Assembly: GCA_023393525.1 (NCBI GenBank)
Contig: JAEWKZ010000027.1
Location: 1-59,713 of the forward strand
Direction of reading: 5' to 3'
Length of the DNA stretch: 59,713 nt
From: Pseudomonadota bacterium
Lineage (GTDB): Bacteria > Desulfobacterota > Desulfovibrionia > Desulfovibrionales > Desulfomicrobiaceae
This document shows, in pieces, positions 9,769 through 19,902 of the stretch; position 1 is the first letter of the stretch; every line of letters begins with the position of its first letter. Position numbers and translations under genes: made by a program. Under the pieces are notes generated by a model. That model was not told the origin of the DNA and made no database searches. It saw only the letters and a list, made by a program, of their open reading frames with translations.

Positions 9769-9812
9769 TGCACCTTTCCGGAAACGTGTTTCCGGGGAGG
9801 TGCATTTTTTTT
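9769..9812 (+). terminator. Intrinsic terminator after ackA
   Basis: A 17-base arm 9769-9785 pairs almost perfectly with 9788-9804, and the stem runs straight into a run of T (9804-9812). This is a strong rho-independent terminator for pta-ackA. Confidence 0.9.
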
Positions 9813-9939
9813 GTCCATTCACGATCCTTCCTTTGTCCGCGCCTGCGTCTTGATATGTATTGTTTTCTTGACCATGATATGCCAGCAGTCAGGCGGTGGC
9901 ATGCATTCGGCACAGACGAGGGAACATTTCGGAGGTTGA

Positions 9940-11304
9940 GTGAAAAAATTTGCGTTTGGTGTGATCGTGCTCGTTCTTGGAGCCTATGCGGCTTCCGCCC
10001 ATATCCTTGGCGGACAGGCCCGCGACCGGTATTTTTCGACCCTGAAGAAATATGAACGCTACGGGTTTGTCTCCCTGTCCAATCAGGGATACGAGCAGGG
10101 CGTTTTCACGTCCCGGGCGAAGACCCTGGTTGAATTGCGTTTTCCCCGCGAGGCAGGAGAGACGGGCGGGAACGCGACGCGGTTCCTCATCGACCATGCG
10201 CTGCGTCACGGGCCGCTGACACCTGTCGAGGGAGGGCTGGCTCCCGGCCTGGCCCGGATCACGAGCACCGTCGAACCCCTGGCCGAGCCTGGCTCGCAGA
10301 AAATCTTCACCGCGCTGCCCGAACTGGCCCGCACCGTTTCGGAGGTTCATGTCGGCTTCGGAGGCGATGTCGCCGGTGACGTGCGCATCCCGGCCATCGA
10401 CCGGAACATCGACGGCGAGCACGTCGCCTGGGGCGGGCTGGATCTGCGCGCCGAGTACGCGCCTTCAAGCCGCAGCCTGCGCGGCCGACTGAACATGCCG
10501 AGCCTGGTCGTCAAGGCGGAGGAGGGCAGCACGGAACTTCAGGCCCTGACGGGAGAGTTCGACCTGATCGAAGTGCTGCCCCTGGTCTACGCCGGACGCG
10601 TCGACGCCGGGGTCTCGACCATGAGCATCGTACCCGCCGATGGCGAGGATGTCCGGGTCAGGAATCTGCGCTTGTCCTCCAACAGCAGCTGTGACGGCTC
10701 ATTGTACAGCTTCGTACAGAATTTCGGGGTGGAGAGCGTGACGGTGGGCTCGTCGTCCTATGGTCCCGCTTCCTGCGAAATGACCGGAAAAAACATCAAC
10801 GCCACGGCGCTCAGCGAGTTCCAGGCCAGCGTGCAAGAACTGTATCGCGAGATGGACGGGACCGAGTCCGACCTGCTGTACGACCGGGTCGGACAGCTTT
10901 ACGCCGGGCTGTTCGCCAAAGTGCTGGCCGGAACCCCGGAACTGGCCATGACGCATCTGCGGATCGTCACGCCTTCGGGCGATCTGAAGGGCGCTTTTTC
11001 GGTCAAGCTGCTTGCTCCGGTCGCTGATACGGGGCTCAACCCGCTGTTGCTGTTGCAGCATCTCGAAGCCGGAGCGGAATTGGCCGTGCATGAGGAACTG
11101 CTCAAGGGGATGCTGCGCATCGGCATGGAAAAGGAGTTTGACGGCGAGAACCTCGAAGAGATGGTGCGACGGCGCTACGCCGAGCGGATCGAGCCCCTGG
11201 TGGCGCAGAATCTGCTCGTGCGCGAGGGCGGAATCCTCAGCGGCGAGGCCCTGTTCTCCAGTGGCCGCCTGACCGTGAACGGAAAGGAAATGCCCCTGTT
11301 CTGA
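9940..11304 (+). CDS. DUF945 (YdgA-like) exported protein
   Basis: A 454-residue protein of the YdgA/DUF945 family, whose function is unknown. The N-terminus KKFAFGVIVLVLGAYAASA is a hydrophobic signal peptide or anchor, so the rest should lie in the periplasm. The GTG start at 9940 has GGAGG (9931-9935) 4 bases upstream. The body has the family's alternating beta-rich character, ending with the usual GGILSGEALFSSGRLTVNGK region. It is 26 bases upstream of the YhaO-like gene and may share its transcript, although no functional link is evident. Confidence 0.82.
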   Translation: MKKFAFGVIVLVLGAYAASAHILGGQARDRYFSTLKKYERYGFVSLSNQGYEQGVFTSRAKTLVELRFPREAGETGGNATRFLIDHALRHGPLTPVEGGLAPGLARITSTVEPLAEPGSQKIFTALPELARTVSEVHVGFGGDVAGDVRIPAIDRNIDGEHVAWGGLDLRAEYAPSSRSLRGRLNMPSLVVKAEEGSTELQALTGEFDLIEVLPLVYAGRVDAGVSTMSIVPADGEDVRVRNLRLSSNSSCDGSLYSFVQNFGVESVTVGSSSYGPASCEMTGKNINATALSEFQASVQELYREMDGTESDLLYDRVGQLYAGLFAKVLAGTPELAMTHLRIVTPSGDLKGAFSVKLLAPVADTGLNPLLLLQHLEAGAELAVHEELLKGMLRIGMEKEFDGENLEEMVRRRYAERIEPLVAQNLLVREGGILSGEALFSSGRLTVNGKEMPLF

Positions 11305-11330
11305 GGCGGATTCTTCTTCAAGGACGCTTT

Positions 11331-12581
11331 ATGTTTCGTTTCATCCATGCCGCCGATCTTCATCTGGACAGCCCCCTGCGGGGCCTTGAGTCCTATCCCG
11401 ACGCGCCCGTGGAGCAGATTCGGGGCGCGGCGCGGCGGGCCTTCGACAATCTGGTCAACCTGGCCATCGAGGAGGAGGCGGCCTTCGTCCTCCTGGCCGG
11501 GGATCTCTTCGACGGGGACTGGAAAGACTACAACACGGGCCTCTATTTCACCCACCGCATGGGCCGCCTGCGCGAGGCGGGCATCCGGGTCTTTCTGGTG
11601 TCCGGCAACCACGACGCGGCCAGTCCCCTGACCCGCGCCCTCAGCCTGCCGGACAACGTGACCCTGTTCTCCCACAAGAAGCCGGAAACACGGATCATCG
11701 ACGAACTGGGCGTGGCCGTCCACGGCCAGAGCTTCGCCGGGCGCAGCGTGACCGATGATCTGAGCCGCGCCTATCCGCAGGCCCTGCCCGGTCTGTGCAA
11801 CATCGGCCTGCTGCACACCAGCCTGACCGGCCGCGCCGGACACGAGCCCTACGCCCCGTGCACCCTGGAAGGGCTGGCCTCGAAGGGGTACGAATACTGG
11901 GCCCTGGGACATGTGCACCAGCGCGAGGTCGTGCGGACCCATCCGTGGGTGGTCTTTCCCGGCAACATCCAGGGCCGTCATATCCGCGAAGCCGGGGCCA
12001 AGGGCTGCCAGCTGATCACCGTGGACGGCGGACGCGTCGCGGACGTCGATTTTCGCGAGCTCGACGTGCTGCGCTTTGCGCTCTGCCGGGTCGAGCTGGA
12101 CGGTTGCGAGAGCCTTGAGGGAGTCGCGGACCGGGTGCGCGAGGCCCTGGAGCGCGGGCGGCAGGGCGCGGACGGCCGCCCCCTGGCCGCGCGCGTCATC
12201 CTTGAAGGCAAAAGTTTTCTGCATGAGCGGATACGCCGCAACGAGGAGAAGTTGCGCGAAGAATGCCGCGCCCTGGCCGCGGACCTTGGCGACGTGTGGC
12301 TGGAAAAATTCCGCATCGCGAGCAAAGCGTCGTCCGAAGGCCCTGACGAAGCGGATACGCCGCTTGCCGGTCTGCTGCGGGCCGTGGCGGAGCTGCGTCT
12401 TGATTCCGCGTCGCTGACGGAGCTGGTGCCGGAATTCGAAGGCCTGCGCTCAAGGCTGCCCGCCGATCTCTTGGGGGAGAATGATCCCTTCAACCCGGAC
12501 GAGGAGGGGCTCTGCGCCGTGCGCGATGAGGTCCGGGATCTGCTCATGGCCAGACTGGCGGAGGGCGGCCATGATCATTAA
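11331..12581 (+). CDS. YhaO/SbcD-like metallophosphoesterase, DNA exonuclease subunit
   Basis: Predicted Mre11/SbcD-class nuclease acting with the ATPase encoded next in DNA end processing. The 416-residue protein has the calcineurin-type metal motifs in order: FIHAADLHLDSPL (Asp9, His11), LLAGDLFDG near residue 56, VSGNHD near residue 92 and LGHVHQRE near residue 190. The N-terminal form DLHLDSPLRGL is that of the Bacillus YhaO family rather than canonical SbcD. Its last 11 bases overlap the start of the ATPase gene, indicating coupled translation. Confidence 0.88.
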   Translation: MFRFIHAADLHLDSPLRGLESYPDAPVEQIRGAARRAFDNLVNLAIEEEAAFVLLAGDLFDGDWKDYNTGLYFTHRMGRLREAGIRVFLVSGNHDAASPLTRALSLPDNVTLFSHKKPETRIIDELGVAVHGQSFAGRSVTDDLSRAYPQALPGLCNIGLLHTSLTGRAGHEPYAPCTLEGLASKGYEYWALGHVHQREVVRTHPWVVFPGNIQGRHIREAGAKGCQLITVDGGRVADVDFRELDVLRFALCRVELDGCESLEGVADRVREALERGRQGADGRPLAARVILEGKSFLHERIRRNEEKLREECRALAADLGDVWLEKFRIASKASSEGPDEADTPLAGLLRAVAELRLDSASLTELVPEFEGLRSRLPADLLGENDPFNPDEEGLCAVRDEVRDLLMARLAEGGHDH

Positions 12582-15500
12582 GCGCCTGGACCTCAAGGCT
12601 TACGGGCCGTTCAGCGATCGCGGGCTGGATTTTGATTCGGCGCTGCCCGGCCTGCACATCGTGCACGGCCCCAACGAGGCCGGGAAGTCCAGCGCCATGC
12701 GCGCTCTGCAGGCGCTTTTATTCGGCTTTCCCCTGCGCACCGGCGACAATTTTCTGCACCCTTACGACCAGCTCCTGGTCGGCGGCTGCCTGCGCCGCGC
12801 CGACGGCGGCGAACTCCGCTTCTACCGCCGCAAAAAAAACAAGAACGATCTCTTCGACGCCAAGGACCAGCCTCTTTCCCCCGACGCCCTCGCCCCTTTC
12901 CTCCAAGGATTGGGGCAGGATCTGTTCGCCAGCATGTACGGCATCAACCACGAAACCCTGGTCCAGGGCGGGCAGGGCATCCTCGATCAGCAGGGCGAGG
13001 TCGGGCAGGCCCTGTTCGCCGCCGGGGCGGGCTTTGCCTCTTTGAAATCCGTTCTCGCCGGGCTTGACGCCGAGGCCGACGAGCTTTTCCGGCCTCGCGG
13101 CGTGAACAAGGCCATTACCCAGGCCCTCGGTCATTACAAGGAATTGCAGGCCCGCCTGCGCGGCGTCAGTCTCGGCAGCCAGGAATGGCAACGGCAATGC
13201 GCGTCCCTGGCGCAGGCGGAAGACGATCTGCGGCTGCTCACGCAGCGCAGTCAGGACCTCAGGCGTGAGCTTCACCTGCTGGAAAGGCTCGGCCGTTCTC
13301 TGCCTTTCCTGACTCAGCGGCGTCTGTATCTGGAAAAACTTCAAGCGATGGGTGAAGTTGTGGCGTTGCCGGAGGATTTCGGCATGCAGCGCCGCCGGCT
13401 CGAAGAAGAATTGCGGGCCGCGCGGGCCAGGCTCCACGGCACGCAGGAGCGCCTGGCCGAGTTGCACGACAGGCAGGCGGCCATTGGCCTGAACAGGGGC
13501 GTTTTGAATCTTGCCGACGATATCGAAGACCTGCATCTGCGCCTGGGCGAATACCGCAAGGGGCTGCTGGATCGGCCACGCCTCGAAGGCATGCGCATCG
13601 CCTTCAAGACCGAGGCTTCGAACCTGCTGCGCCGCATCAGGCCGGATCTGGATGTCGAACAGGCCGAGAGCCTGCGGCCCGGCCTGGCCAAGCGCAAGAC
13701 CGTGCAGGCGCTGGGGCAGCGGCACGAGGCCGTGCGCCAGGAGGTCCGCCAGGCCGAGGAACGCTTGCGGGAAGTGCGCCGTGAACTGGGCGGCAGGCAG
13801 GCGGAACTGGCCTCGTTGGGCCTGCCTGTCGACGCCGCGTCCCTGCTGCGGGCCGTGAACGAGGTACTGAAAAAGGGCGACCTCGACGCCGAACTCGGGT
13901 CGCGTCAGGACGATCTGCTGCGTATCGAAACCGGCTGTCAGGCCGCCTTGCACAGGCTCGGGCTTTGGAACGGAACCCTTGATGAGGCGCGGTATATTAC
14001 TCTGCCCCTGCCGGAAACCGTGAACGAGTTCGAGGCCGCGCTCCAGGCGGCGGACGAGGAGCTGCGGCTGCTCTCTTCGGAAGAGGACAGGACGGTCCAG
14101 GCTCTGGACGTCCTGCACAGGGACCTGCGCGCCATCGAGCACGCCGCCGTGGTGCCCTCCGAGATGGAGCTCCAGGCCTGCCGCGCCCGCCGCGAACAGG
14201 GCTGGGCGCTTTTGCGCAGGCAGTGGCTGGACGGGGAAGACGTGGCAAAGGAGAGTTCTCTCTACGCCCCCGAACATCCCTTGCCCGAGGCCTATGAGCA
14301 GAGCGTGATACTGGCCGACCGGACTGCGGACCGGATGTACCGGGAGGCGGACCGGGTTCAGAAGCATGCCCAGCTCCTGGCCGGGATCGAAGCCGCCGAG
14401 GCCGCGTTGGCCGGGCTGCGGCAACGGCGGGAAGCTGCGCAGGCCGCGAAAGAGGAATTGCTTGCCCGCTGGCTTCAGCAATGGGCCGGGGCGGGGATCG
14501 TTCCCCGTGGACCGCGCGAGATGCGGGCCTGGATCGTCAATTTCGAGGCCTTGCGCTTGCAGGTCGAGGAGCTGGACAGGACCAGGGCCGAGATCAACGC
14601 CAAGCAGCGGGGGCGGCAGGAGCTGCGCGCGTTGCTGGATCAGGAACTGGCCCTGGTCGGCGAAGGGGCGGAGCTGCCCGGAGCCCGACTGGGCGAGGCG
14701 CTGCGCAGGGCACAGGCCGTGGCCGAGCGGCTTCGCGACGGCAATGCCCGGCGCGAGACCCTGCAAAAAGCCGTGCGTGAACTGGAAGCGGCGGCGGAGC
14801 GGGCCGAAGCGGGCCTGGAGACCGCGCGGCGCAACCTGGAGGAATGGCGGGCGGCCTGGGAAGAGGCGCTTGGCTTCATGGGGCTGTCCGGCAACTCCTC
14901 TCCGGTCGAGGCCGCCGATTATGTGGACACGGTCCAGGAATGCCTGGCCAAGCTGCATGAGGAGTCCGAGCTGCGCAAGCGTCTCAAGGGCATCGACCGC
15001 GACGGTCAGACTTTTGAGAACCGGGTGCGCGAACTGGCCGCGCTGGTCGCTCCGGACGCGGCCCGGCTCGATGCGGCCCTGGCCGTGGCGCAGATGAAGG
15101 GCCTTTTGGGGCAGGCCGTGCGGGAACACGCGGTCTGGTCGCGGCAGGAAGAGGAAATCGCCGCCCTGGACAGGCAGGTCCTTGCCGACCGGGAGGAATT
15201 GCGGATTCTGGAGGAGGGCATGGCCGCGTTGCGCGCCCAGTCGCGCTGCGACGACGACGAATGCATGATCCTGGCGGAAAGGCGTTTCGCGGCCCATGTC
15301 GAGGTGCGCGGCAAACTCGACGAGGTCGAGTCGAATCTGGCCGCCATCGCCGAAGGTGGCACCCTGGAGGATCTGGAGGCCCAGGCTTGCGCGCAGGACG
15401 CCGACGCCCTGCCCGGAAAGATCGCGGCCTTACGCATGGAGCTTGAACAAGAGATCGAGCCGCGCATCCGTCCCCTCGCGGAAAAGGTCGGGCAGGAAAA

Positions 15501-16074
15501 GAACGAACTGGCGCGCATGAACGGCGATGACGCCGCCGCCCGCATCGCCGAGGAAATGCAGGAAACCCTGGCCGGCATCTCCCGCATGACCGACCGCTAT
15601 ATCCGGCTGCGGCTCGCCTCCAAGGTGCTGCGGGCGGAGATAGAGCGTTTCCGGGCCGCCAACCAGGGGCCGATGCTGGCCATCGCGTCAAACCTTTTCG
15701 CCAAATTGACTCTGGGCTCCTTCGCCGGGCTGCGGGCGGACATCGACGAGGCCGACCGGCCCGTTCTCATCGGCGTGCGCGAGGGCGGTCTGCTGGTCAA
15801 GGTCGAGGGCATGAGCTCCGGGACCAGGGATCAGCTCTATCTGGCGCTGAGGCTGGCCAGCCTGGAGCTGCGTTCAAAAAACACGGAGCCCATGCCGTTC
15901 ATCGTCGACGACATCCTGATCAATTTCGACGAAGAACGCTCCCACGCGACTCTTGAAGCGTTCGCCGCCATGGCCGAGCGCACCCAGATCATCATGTTCA
16001 CCCATCAGGCCCACATCGCGGACCTGGCCCGCTCCCTGGGGCGGGAGGACCGGGTGTTCGTGCACGGGTTGTAG
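12571..16074 (+). CDS. YhaN/SbcC-like SMC-type ATPase
   Basis: A 1167-residue AAA ATPase of the YhaN (SbcC/Rad50-like) family, the expected partner of the preceding metallophosphoesterase in a DNA-tethering nuclease complex. The N-terminal Walker A is GPNEAGKSS (residues 33-41); a long heptad-rich coiled coil rich in Leu, Arg and Glu fills residues 220-1010; the ABC signature region GMSSGTRDQLYLALRLA and Walker B FIVDDILINFDEE lie near the C-terminus. The ATG at 12571 overlaps the upstream gene by 11 bases; in-frame starts further upstream would be buried in that gene. The two-gene order matches Bacillus yhaO-yhaN. Confidence 0.88.
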   Translation: MIIKRLDLKAYGPFSDRGLDFDSALPGLHIVHGPNEAGKSSAMRALQALLFGFPLRTGDNFLHPYDQLLVGGCLRRADGGELRFYRRKKNKNDLFDAKDQPLSPDALAPFLQGLGQDLFASMYGINHETLVQGGQGILDQQGEVGQALFAAGAGFASLKSVLAGLDAEADELFRPRGVNKAITQALGHYKELQARLRGVSLGSQEWQRQCASLAQAEDDLRLLTQRSQDLRRELHLLERLGRSLPFLTQRRLYLEKLQAMGEVVALPEDFGMQRRRLEEELRAARARLHGTQERLAELHDRQAAIGLNRGVLNLADDIEDLHLRLGEYRKGLLDRPRLEGMRIAFKTEASNLLRRIRPDLDVEQAESLRPGLAKRKTVQALGQRHEAVRQEVRQAEERLREVRRELGGRQAELASLGLPVDAASLLRAVNEVLKKGDLDAELGSRQDDLLRIETGCQAALHRLGLWNGTLDEARYITLPLPETVNEFEAALQAADEELRLLSSEEDRTVQALDVLHRDLRAIEHAAVVPSEMELQACRARREQGWALLRRQWLDGEDVAKESSLYAPEHPLPEAYEQSVILADRTADRMYREADRVQKHAQLLAGIEAAEAALAGLRQRREAAQAAKEELLARWLQQWAGAGIVPRGPREMRAWIVNFEALRLQVEELDRTRAEINAKQRGRQELRALLDQELALVGEGAELPGARLGEALRRAQAVAERLRDGNARRETLQKAVRELEAAAERAEAGLETARRNLEEWRAAWEEALGFMGLSGNSSPVEAADYVDTVQECLAKLHEESELRKRLKGIDRDGQTFENRVRELAALVAPDAARLDAALAVAQMKGLLGQAVREHAVWSRQEEEIAALDRQVLADREELRILEEGMAALRAQSRCDDDECMILAERRFAAHVEVRGKLDEVESNLAAIAEGGTLEDLEAQACAQDADALPGKIAALRMELEQEIEPRIRPLAEKVGQEKNELARMNGDDAAARIAEEMQETLAGISRMTDRYIRLRLASKVLRAEIERFRAANQGPMLAIASNLFAKLTLGSFAGLRADIDEADRPVLIGVREGGLLVKVEGMSSGTRDQLYLALRLASLELRSKNTEPMPFIVDDILINFDEERSHATLEAFAAMAERTQIIMFTHQAHIADLARSLGREDRVFVHGL

Positions 16075-16119
16075 GAACCGGAGCGGGGCGAAGGCCCTTC
16101 GTGGTGGTCGGTGGGCGCG

Positions 16120-16292
16120 TGGGCGGGACTGGCCGGAGCCGGAGTGTCGAAACTCCCTCACCGGCCTCGTAATGTTTCCCCGCTGCGTGCAGTGAACATC
16201 GGCCTGCGCTGCGTACGTTGCAGCAGCGGGGAAACAAACGATGCCAGGATCGGTCAGACAGTCGACCCTCCGGCTCCGGCCAGCCCCGCCCA
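16120..16292. repeat. Nested inverted-repeat element, copy A
   Basis: Outer arms 16120-16150 and 16262-16292 (31 bases) are complementary with two mismatches; inner arms 16174-16186 and 16223-16235 (13 bases) are perfect. Between the arms lie two conserved boxes shared with copies B and C: AACTCC-TC-C-GGCCTCGTA on the left (from 16150) and AACGATGCC...GTCAGACAG-CGA on the right (16237-16265). The arm sequences themselves are not shared with B or C. It sits between the convergent YhaN and membrane fusion protein genes. The family is not one I recognise. Confidence 0.8.
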
Positions 16293-16339
16293 GGCTTGGT
16301 GACAGTGCGGACAGAGGTTAGCGCTGTCTTTTCCTCTTT

Positions 16340-17542
16340 TTATGGCTTTTGCGCCTCAACCCGCATCCCGTCCTTCAGCGTGTCCGGCGGGTGGAGGATG
16401 ACCGTTTCGCCTTCGTCCAGGCCTTCCCGCACCTCTGCTTCCAGTCCGTTCTCACGTCCGACGACGAGTTTCCGCAATACCGCCTTGCCCCCTTCGAGTA
16501 CGAAAGCCCGCCATTCGCCGCCGTGCCGGAAAAGGGCGCCAGTTGGCACCTGCAGCACGTTCTCCCCCTGCCAGGTCACGATACGGGCCTGCACGCCGTA
16601 GCGGTCTCCCAGCAGCACTCCGGGCGGCGGAGTATTGACGAGTTCGGCCCGTACCTTGACCCGTTGCTCCTCCACGCCGATGGCCGAGACCTTGGTGAAC
16701 CCGCCGGGTTCCACCACCGTGACCCTGGCCTCAAGGCTGCCTTCGCCGCCCCAGTGCTCGATGCGGGCCAGCGCTCCGGGTGCCACCGCCACCGCGTCCG
16801 TGGACAACAGTTCGATCTCGACCTCCAGATCATTCGGGTCGCCCACCTCCATGATGGGCGTGGACGCGGTCACGGAGCGGGCGTTTTCCTCCATGACGGC
16901 CAGCACGTATCCGCTCACAGGGGCCAGGATGGGCACGCTCTCGCCGTTCTCCGGTATCGCGCCCCGGGTCAGCATTGCCCTGGCCGCTGCCGCCTCGTGT
17001 TCGGCCACCTGCAGGGCGAAGGTCGCGGCCAGCACCCCGCGTTCCAGAACGCGCACCTGATTTTCGGCCCGGTCCCATTCCTGGCGGGCCACGGCCCCGC
17101 TTTGAAGCAGCGCGTCCATGCGCCCAAGCTCCGTGCGGGCCAGTTTCAGACTCGCGTCCACACGCTGGGCCTCGGCCCGCCGGGCCTTGACCGCGGCCTC
17201 GGTCGCGTCCACCCGCGCCATGGCCTCGGCTCTGGCACGCGGGTCCAGGAAGGTCGAAGCCACGGGGGTGAGCACGGCCAGCATGGAACCGGCTTCCACA
17301 TGTGCCCCGGCGCGCAGTTCCACGCGTTGCAGGTGTCCGGCCGTGGGCGGATAGACGAGGTAGCGACTGCGGATGCGCGTCTTGCCCTCCTCGGTCACGC
17401 TGACGGTCATGGGCCCTTTGGCCACGGCGGCTGTCTGCACGGGCAGGGGCGTGGGCCAGAATCCGTAGGCCAGCAGCCCGGCCAGGATCAGGAGGATGGG
17501 GATGAGGATGCGCCACGGTCGGCGCTTGCGTGCGGTGTTCAT
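16340..17542 (-). CDS. Periplasmic membrane fusion protein of an ABC exporter (MacA/HlyD-like)
   Basis: Adaptor of about 400 residues that links the inner-membrane ABC permease to an outer-membrane channel. It has one N-terminal membrane anchor (ILIPILLILAGLLAYGF, residues about 11-27), a biotinyl-lipoyl half-domain (AGAHVEAGSMLAVL), a central alpha-helical hairpin rich in Ala, Arg and Glu, the second lipoyl half (ILAPVSGYVLAV) and a C-terminal beta-barrel/GALFRHGG region. The ATG at 17542 overlaps the stop codon of the upstream permease as ATGA, so translation is coupled. Substrate unknown; MacA-type drug, lipid or lipoprotein export are options. No outer-membrane TolC-like gene is present in the window. 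Confidence 0.88.
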   Translation of the reverse strand: MNTARKRRPWRILIPILLILAGLLAYGFWPTPLPVQTAAVAKGPMTVSVTEEGKTRIRSRYLVYPPTAGHLQRVELRAGAHVEAGSMLAVLTPVASTFLDPRARAEAMARVDATEAAVKARRAEAQRVDASLKLARTELGRMDALLQSGAVARQEWDRAENQVRVLERGVLAATFALQVAEHEAAAARAMLTRGAIPENGESVPILAPVSGYVLAVMEENARSVTASTPIMEVGDPNDLEVEIELLSTDAVAVAPGALARIEHWGGEGSLEARVTVVEPGGFTKVSAIGVEEQRVKVRAELVNTPPPGVLLGDRYGVQARIVTWQGENVLQVPTGALFRHGGEWRAFVLEGGKAVLRKLVVGRENGLEAEVREGLDEGETVILHPPDTLKDGMRVEAQKP

Positions 17543-19902
17543 TCGGGAGCCTTCAGCACGGAGAGCAGTTGCAGGTTCTTGATGCGGCGGCCGACCACCA
17601 GAAATGACGCCAGGGAGGATGAGAGCACGATGAGCACGCCCGTGGCATAGGCGCGGTCCGTCAGCACCAGCGGCATGCGCACGGACTCGGTGTTGGCCGT
17701 CATGACCAGGATGCGGGCCAGCTCGGTCCCGATCCACAGCCCGGGCGGCAGGGCCGCCAGGGTCAGCACCGCGAGCTCCGAAAGCAGGACGACGGTGGTC
17801 TCGGCCTCGGAGAAGCCCAGCACGCGCAGCGTGGCCAGGTCGCGGGTGCGTTCGGACAGGGCGATGCGCGCGCCGTTGTAGACCACTCCGCAGGACACGA
17901 TGATGGCGAAACCGAAATACACGGCCTGGACCACGCCCATCATGTCGCCCATGGCCGACTGGAAGCTCTCCCGCGCCGAGGAGGTGAACACGGCCGAGGC
18001 GATGGCCGGAGTGTCCGACACCTCGTGCAGAAAACGGTCCCGGCGATTCTCGTCGAGGACGAGATGCGCCCCGCTTATGACCCGTTCCTCGCCCATGAGC
18101 CGCCCCAAAGCGTCAAAGTCCATGTACGCGCCCACCCCGGCGAAATCGGTGATGGTCCCGGCCACGAACGTTTCAAGCACCGGACGCCGTCCTTCCTGGA
18201 CCTCGATGCGTACCGGGTCGCCGGGGACGAGCTTGAGCACCTCGGCCAGCTTTTCGGACAGCATCAGGCCCGACAGGGGCAGGTCCACGGTCCGGCCCTT
18301 GGCGTCGAGGAGGAGGTTCAGGCGCGCGTCTGGCAGGCGGCCGGTCAAACCGACGCGGCGCTCCAGCAGGCCGCTGACGATGCGGCCCTGCACCACGCGG
18401 AAGGGCTCGGCGTGCATGACTCCGGGCATGGCGGCCAATGCGTGCAGGGCGGACGAGGAACCGGGTTCGATGAGGGTCACGGTGGCGTCTTGGCGCTGGG
18501 CCAGCCGCCACTGGAAGTCCATGAGGTAGTCGATGCCGTCGCCCATGGCCCCGGGCACGATGGGGATGGCCGTGGCCATGGCCAGGCCCAGGGTCGTGAA
18601 CAGGGCCTGCCAGGGTTTGCGCTCCAGGTTGCGCAGGGCCATACGCTGGGTCGGGGAAAGCAGACGCAGGAGGCCCATGCGCTCCAGCAGCGACGGTCCG
18701 AAATGCGCCGGAGGCTCCGGTCGCATGGCCTCGGCCGGAGGCAGGCTCACGGCCTGACGCACCGCGCCCAGCACCCCTGCGAAGGACGCCCCGGCGCTGG
18801 CGGCCAGGGCCAGGGCCAAAGCCCACCAGTCGGGCCTGAAGACGAGGGTAGGGAACTGGAAGAAGCGGTGGTAGATTTCCACCAGATTCTGCCCCAGCCA
18901 CAGACCGACCACGGAGCCCATCAGCGTTGCGGCCAGCACCGCAGCCAGGGCGAACTGGAAATAGTGCCAGCCCACGGCCGCCGAGGAGTAGCCGAAGGCC
19001 TTGAGCTGCGCGATCTGTTCGCGTTGCAGGCGCACCAGCCGCGTCAGGGCGGCGCTGGTCATGAAGGCGGCGATGGACAGGAAGATGATCGGGAAGGCGA
19101 TGGCGAACCCTTTCAGCATGGCGATACGGTCGTCAATGAGCTTGGTCGAGACGTGCTCGGAGCGGTCGAAGGCCACCAGCGCGCCGTACGGGGCCAGGAT
19201 GCGGTCCAGTTCTTTCTTCACGGGCCCGGTTTCGGCTCCCGGGGCCAGGGTCAGGATGACGCTGTTGAAGGCTCCGCTCAGGTCGTAGGCCTCGGCCAGA
19301 GCTCCCTCGCTCATCCAGAAGGTGCCGTAGCGGCGGCTGTCGGGCACGGTCTCGCCGGGCCTGGTCTCATACACGAACTCGGGCGAGATGCCCACGCCGA
19401 CGATGCGCAGCGTGGTGCGTGCCCCGTGCATGGTGGCCTCCAGGGTATGACCGGGCATGAAGCCGTGGGCCTTGGCGAAGGGCACGCTGATCACGACCTC
19501 GTGCGCGCTGTACGGCTCGGGCAGGCGGCCCAGGCGCAGGTGCAGGCGATTGACCTCGGTCTGGCGGCCGTCGGGCAGGGACAGCACCAGGCCGTCGCCC
19601 GGTTCGCGCAGGCCGGGCAGGTGCAGGGTCAGGGTGCCCTTGATCCGCGTCTCCAGGGCCGCCGCGCCATCGATCATCCTAAGGCGCGGCTTGATGGCGT
19701 TCGGGGCGCGTTTGAGGTCGCAGAAGACATCCGACAGCCGGTGCGAAGCGTAGTATTCGTCCCGCGCGGTTTCCAGGGACATGACCAGCCCGCGGGCCAT
19801 GATCATGACCATGAGCCCGCAGGCCATGACCAGAGCCACGGCGGCCATCTGCCCCTTCATGGACCACAGGTCGCGCCGGAGTTTCACGTTCAGGGCGTTC
19901 AC
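17539..19902 (-). CDS. ABC transporter permease with two FtsX domains (MacB/LolC-like)
   Basis: A 787-residue inner-membrane permease. It has an N-terminal membrane helix (MAAVALVMACGLMVMIMA), a periplasmic MacB-type core domain, a first FtsX block of three helices (residues about 265-385), a second periplasmic domain and a second FtsX block (residues about 665-775). The duplicated architecture resembles the long permeases found with HlyD-type adaptors. It lies between the ATPase gene (4-base ATGA overlap at 19899-19902) and the adaptor gene (overlap at 17539-17542), so the three form one tightly coupled operon. Confidence 0.88.
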   Translation of the reverse strand: MNALNVKLRRDLWSMKGQMAAVALVMACGLMVMIMARGLVMSLETARDEYYASHRLSDVFCDLKRAPNAIKPRLRMIDGAAALETRIKGTLTLHLPGLREPGDGLVLSLPDGRQTEVNRLHLRLGRLPEPYSAHEVVISVPFAKAHGFMPGHTLEATMHGARTTLRIVGVGISPEFVYETRPGETVPDSRRYGTFWMSEGALAEAYDLSGAFNSVILTLAPGAETGPVKKELDRILAPYGALVAFDRSEHVSTKLIDDRIAMLKGFAIAFPIIFLSIAAFMTSAALTRLVRLQREQIAQLKAFGYSSAAVGWHYFQFALAAVLAATLMGSVVGLWLGQNLVEIYHRFFQFPTLVFRPDWWALALALAASAGASFAGVLGAVRQAVSLPPAEAMRPEPPAHFGPSLLERMGLLRLLSPTQRMALRNLERKPWQALFTTLGLAMATAIPIVPGAMGDGIDYLMDFQWRLAQRQDATVTLIEPGSSSALHALAAMPGVMHAEPFRVVQGRIVSGLLERRVGLTGRLPDARLNLLLDAKGRTVDLPLSGLMLSEKLAEVLKLVPGDPVRIEVQEGRRPVLETFVAGTITDFAGVGAYMDFDALGRLMGEERVISGAHLVLDENRRDRFLHEVSDTPAIASAVFTSSARESFQSAMGDMMGVVQAVYFGFAIIVSCGVVYNGARIALSERTRDLATLRVLGFSEAETTVVLLSELAVLTLAALPPGLWIGTELARILVMTANTESVRMPLVLTDRAYATGVLIVLSSSLASFLVVGRRIKNLQLLSVLKAPE

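Noticed and set aside
12718..15297. 859-codon minus-strand open frame opposite the YhaN-like ATPase
   Set aside because: Low-complexity shadow composition (Gln/Leu/Gly/Pro) without motifs; the plus-strand ATPase has Walker motifs at both ends.
16120..16292. Integron attC site
   Set aside because: No GTTRRRY/RYYYAAC core pairs at the ends of the element, and no integrase or gene cassettes are present.
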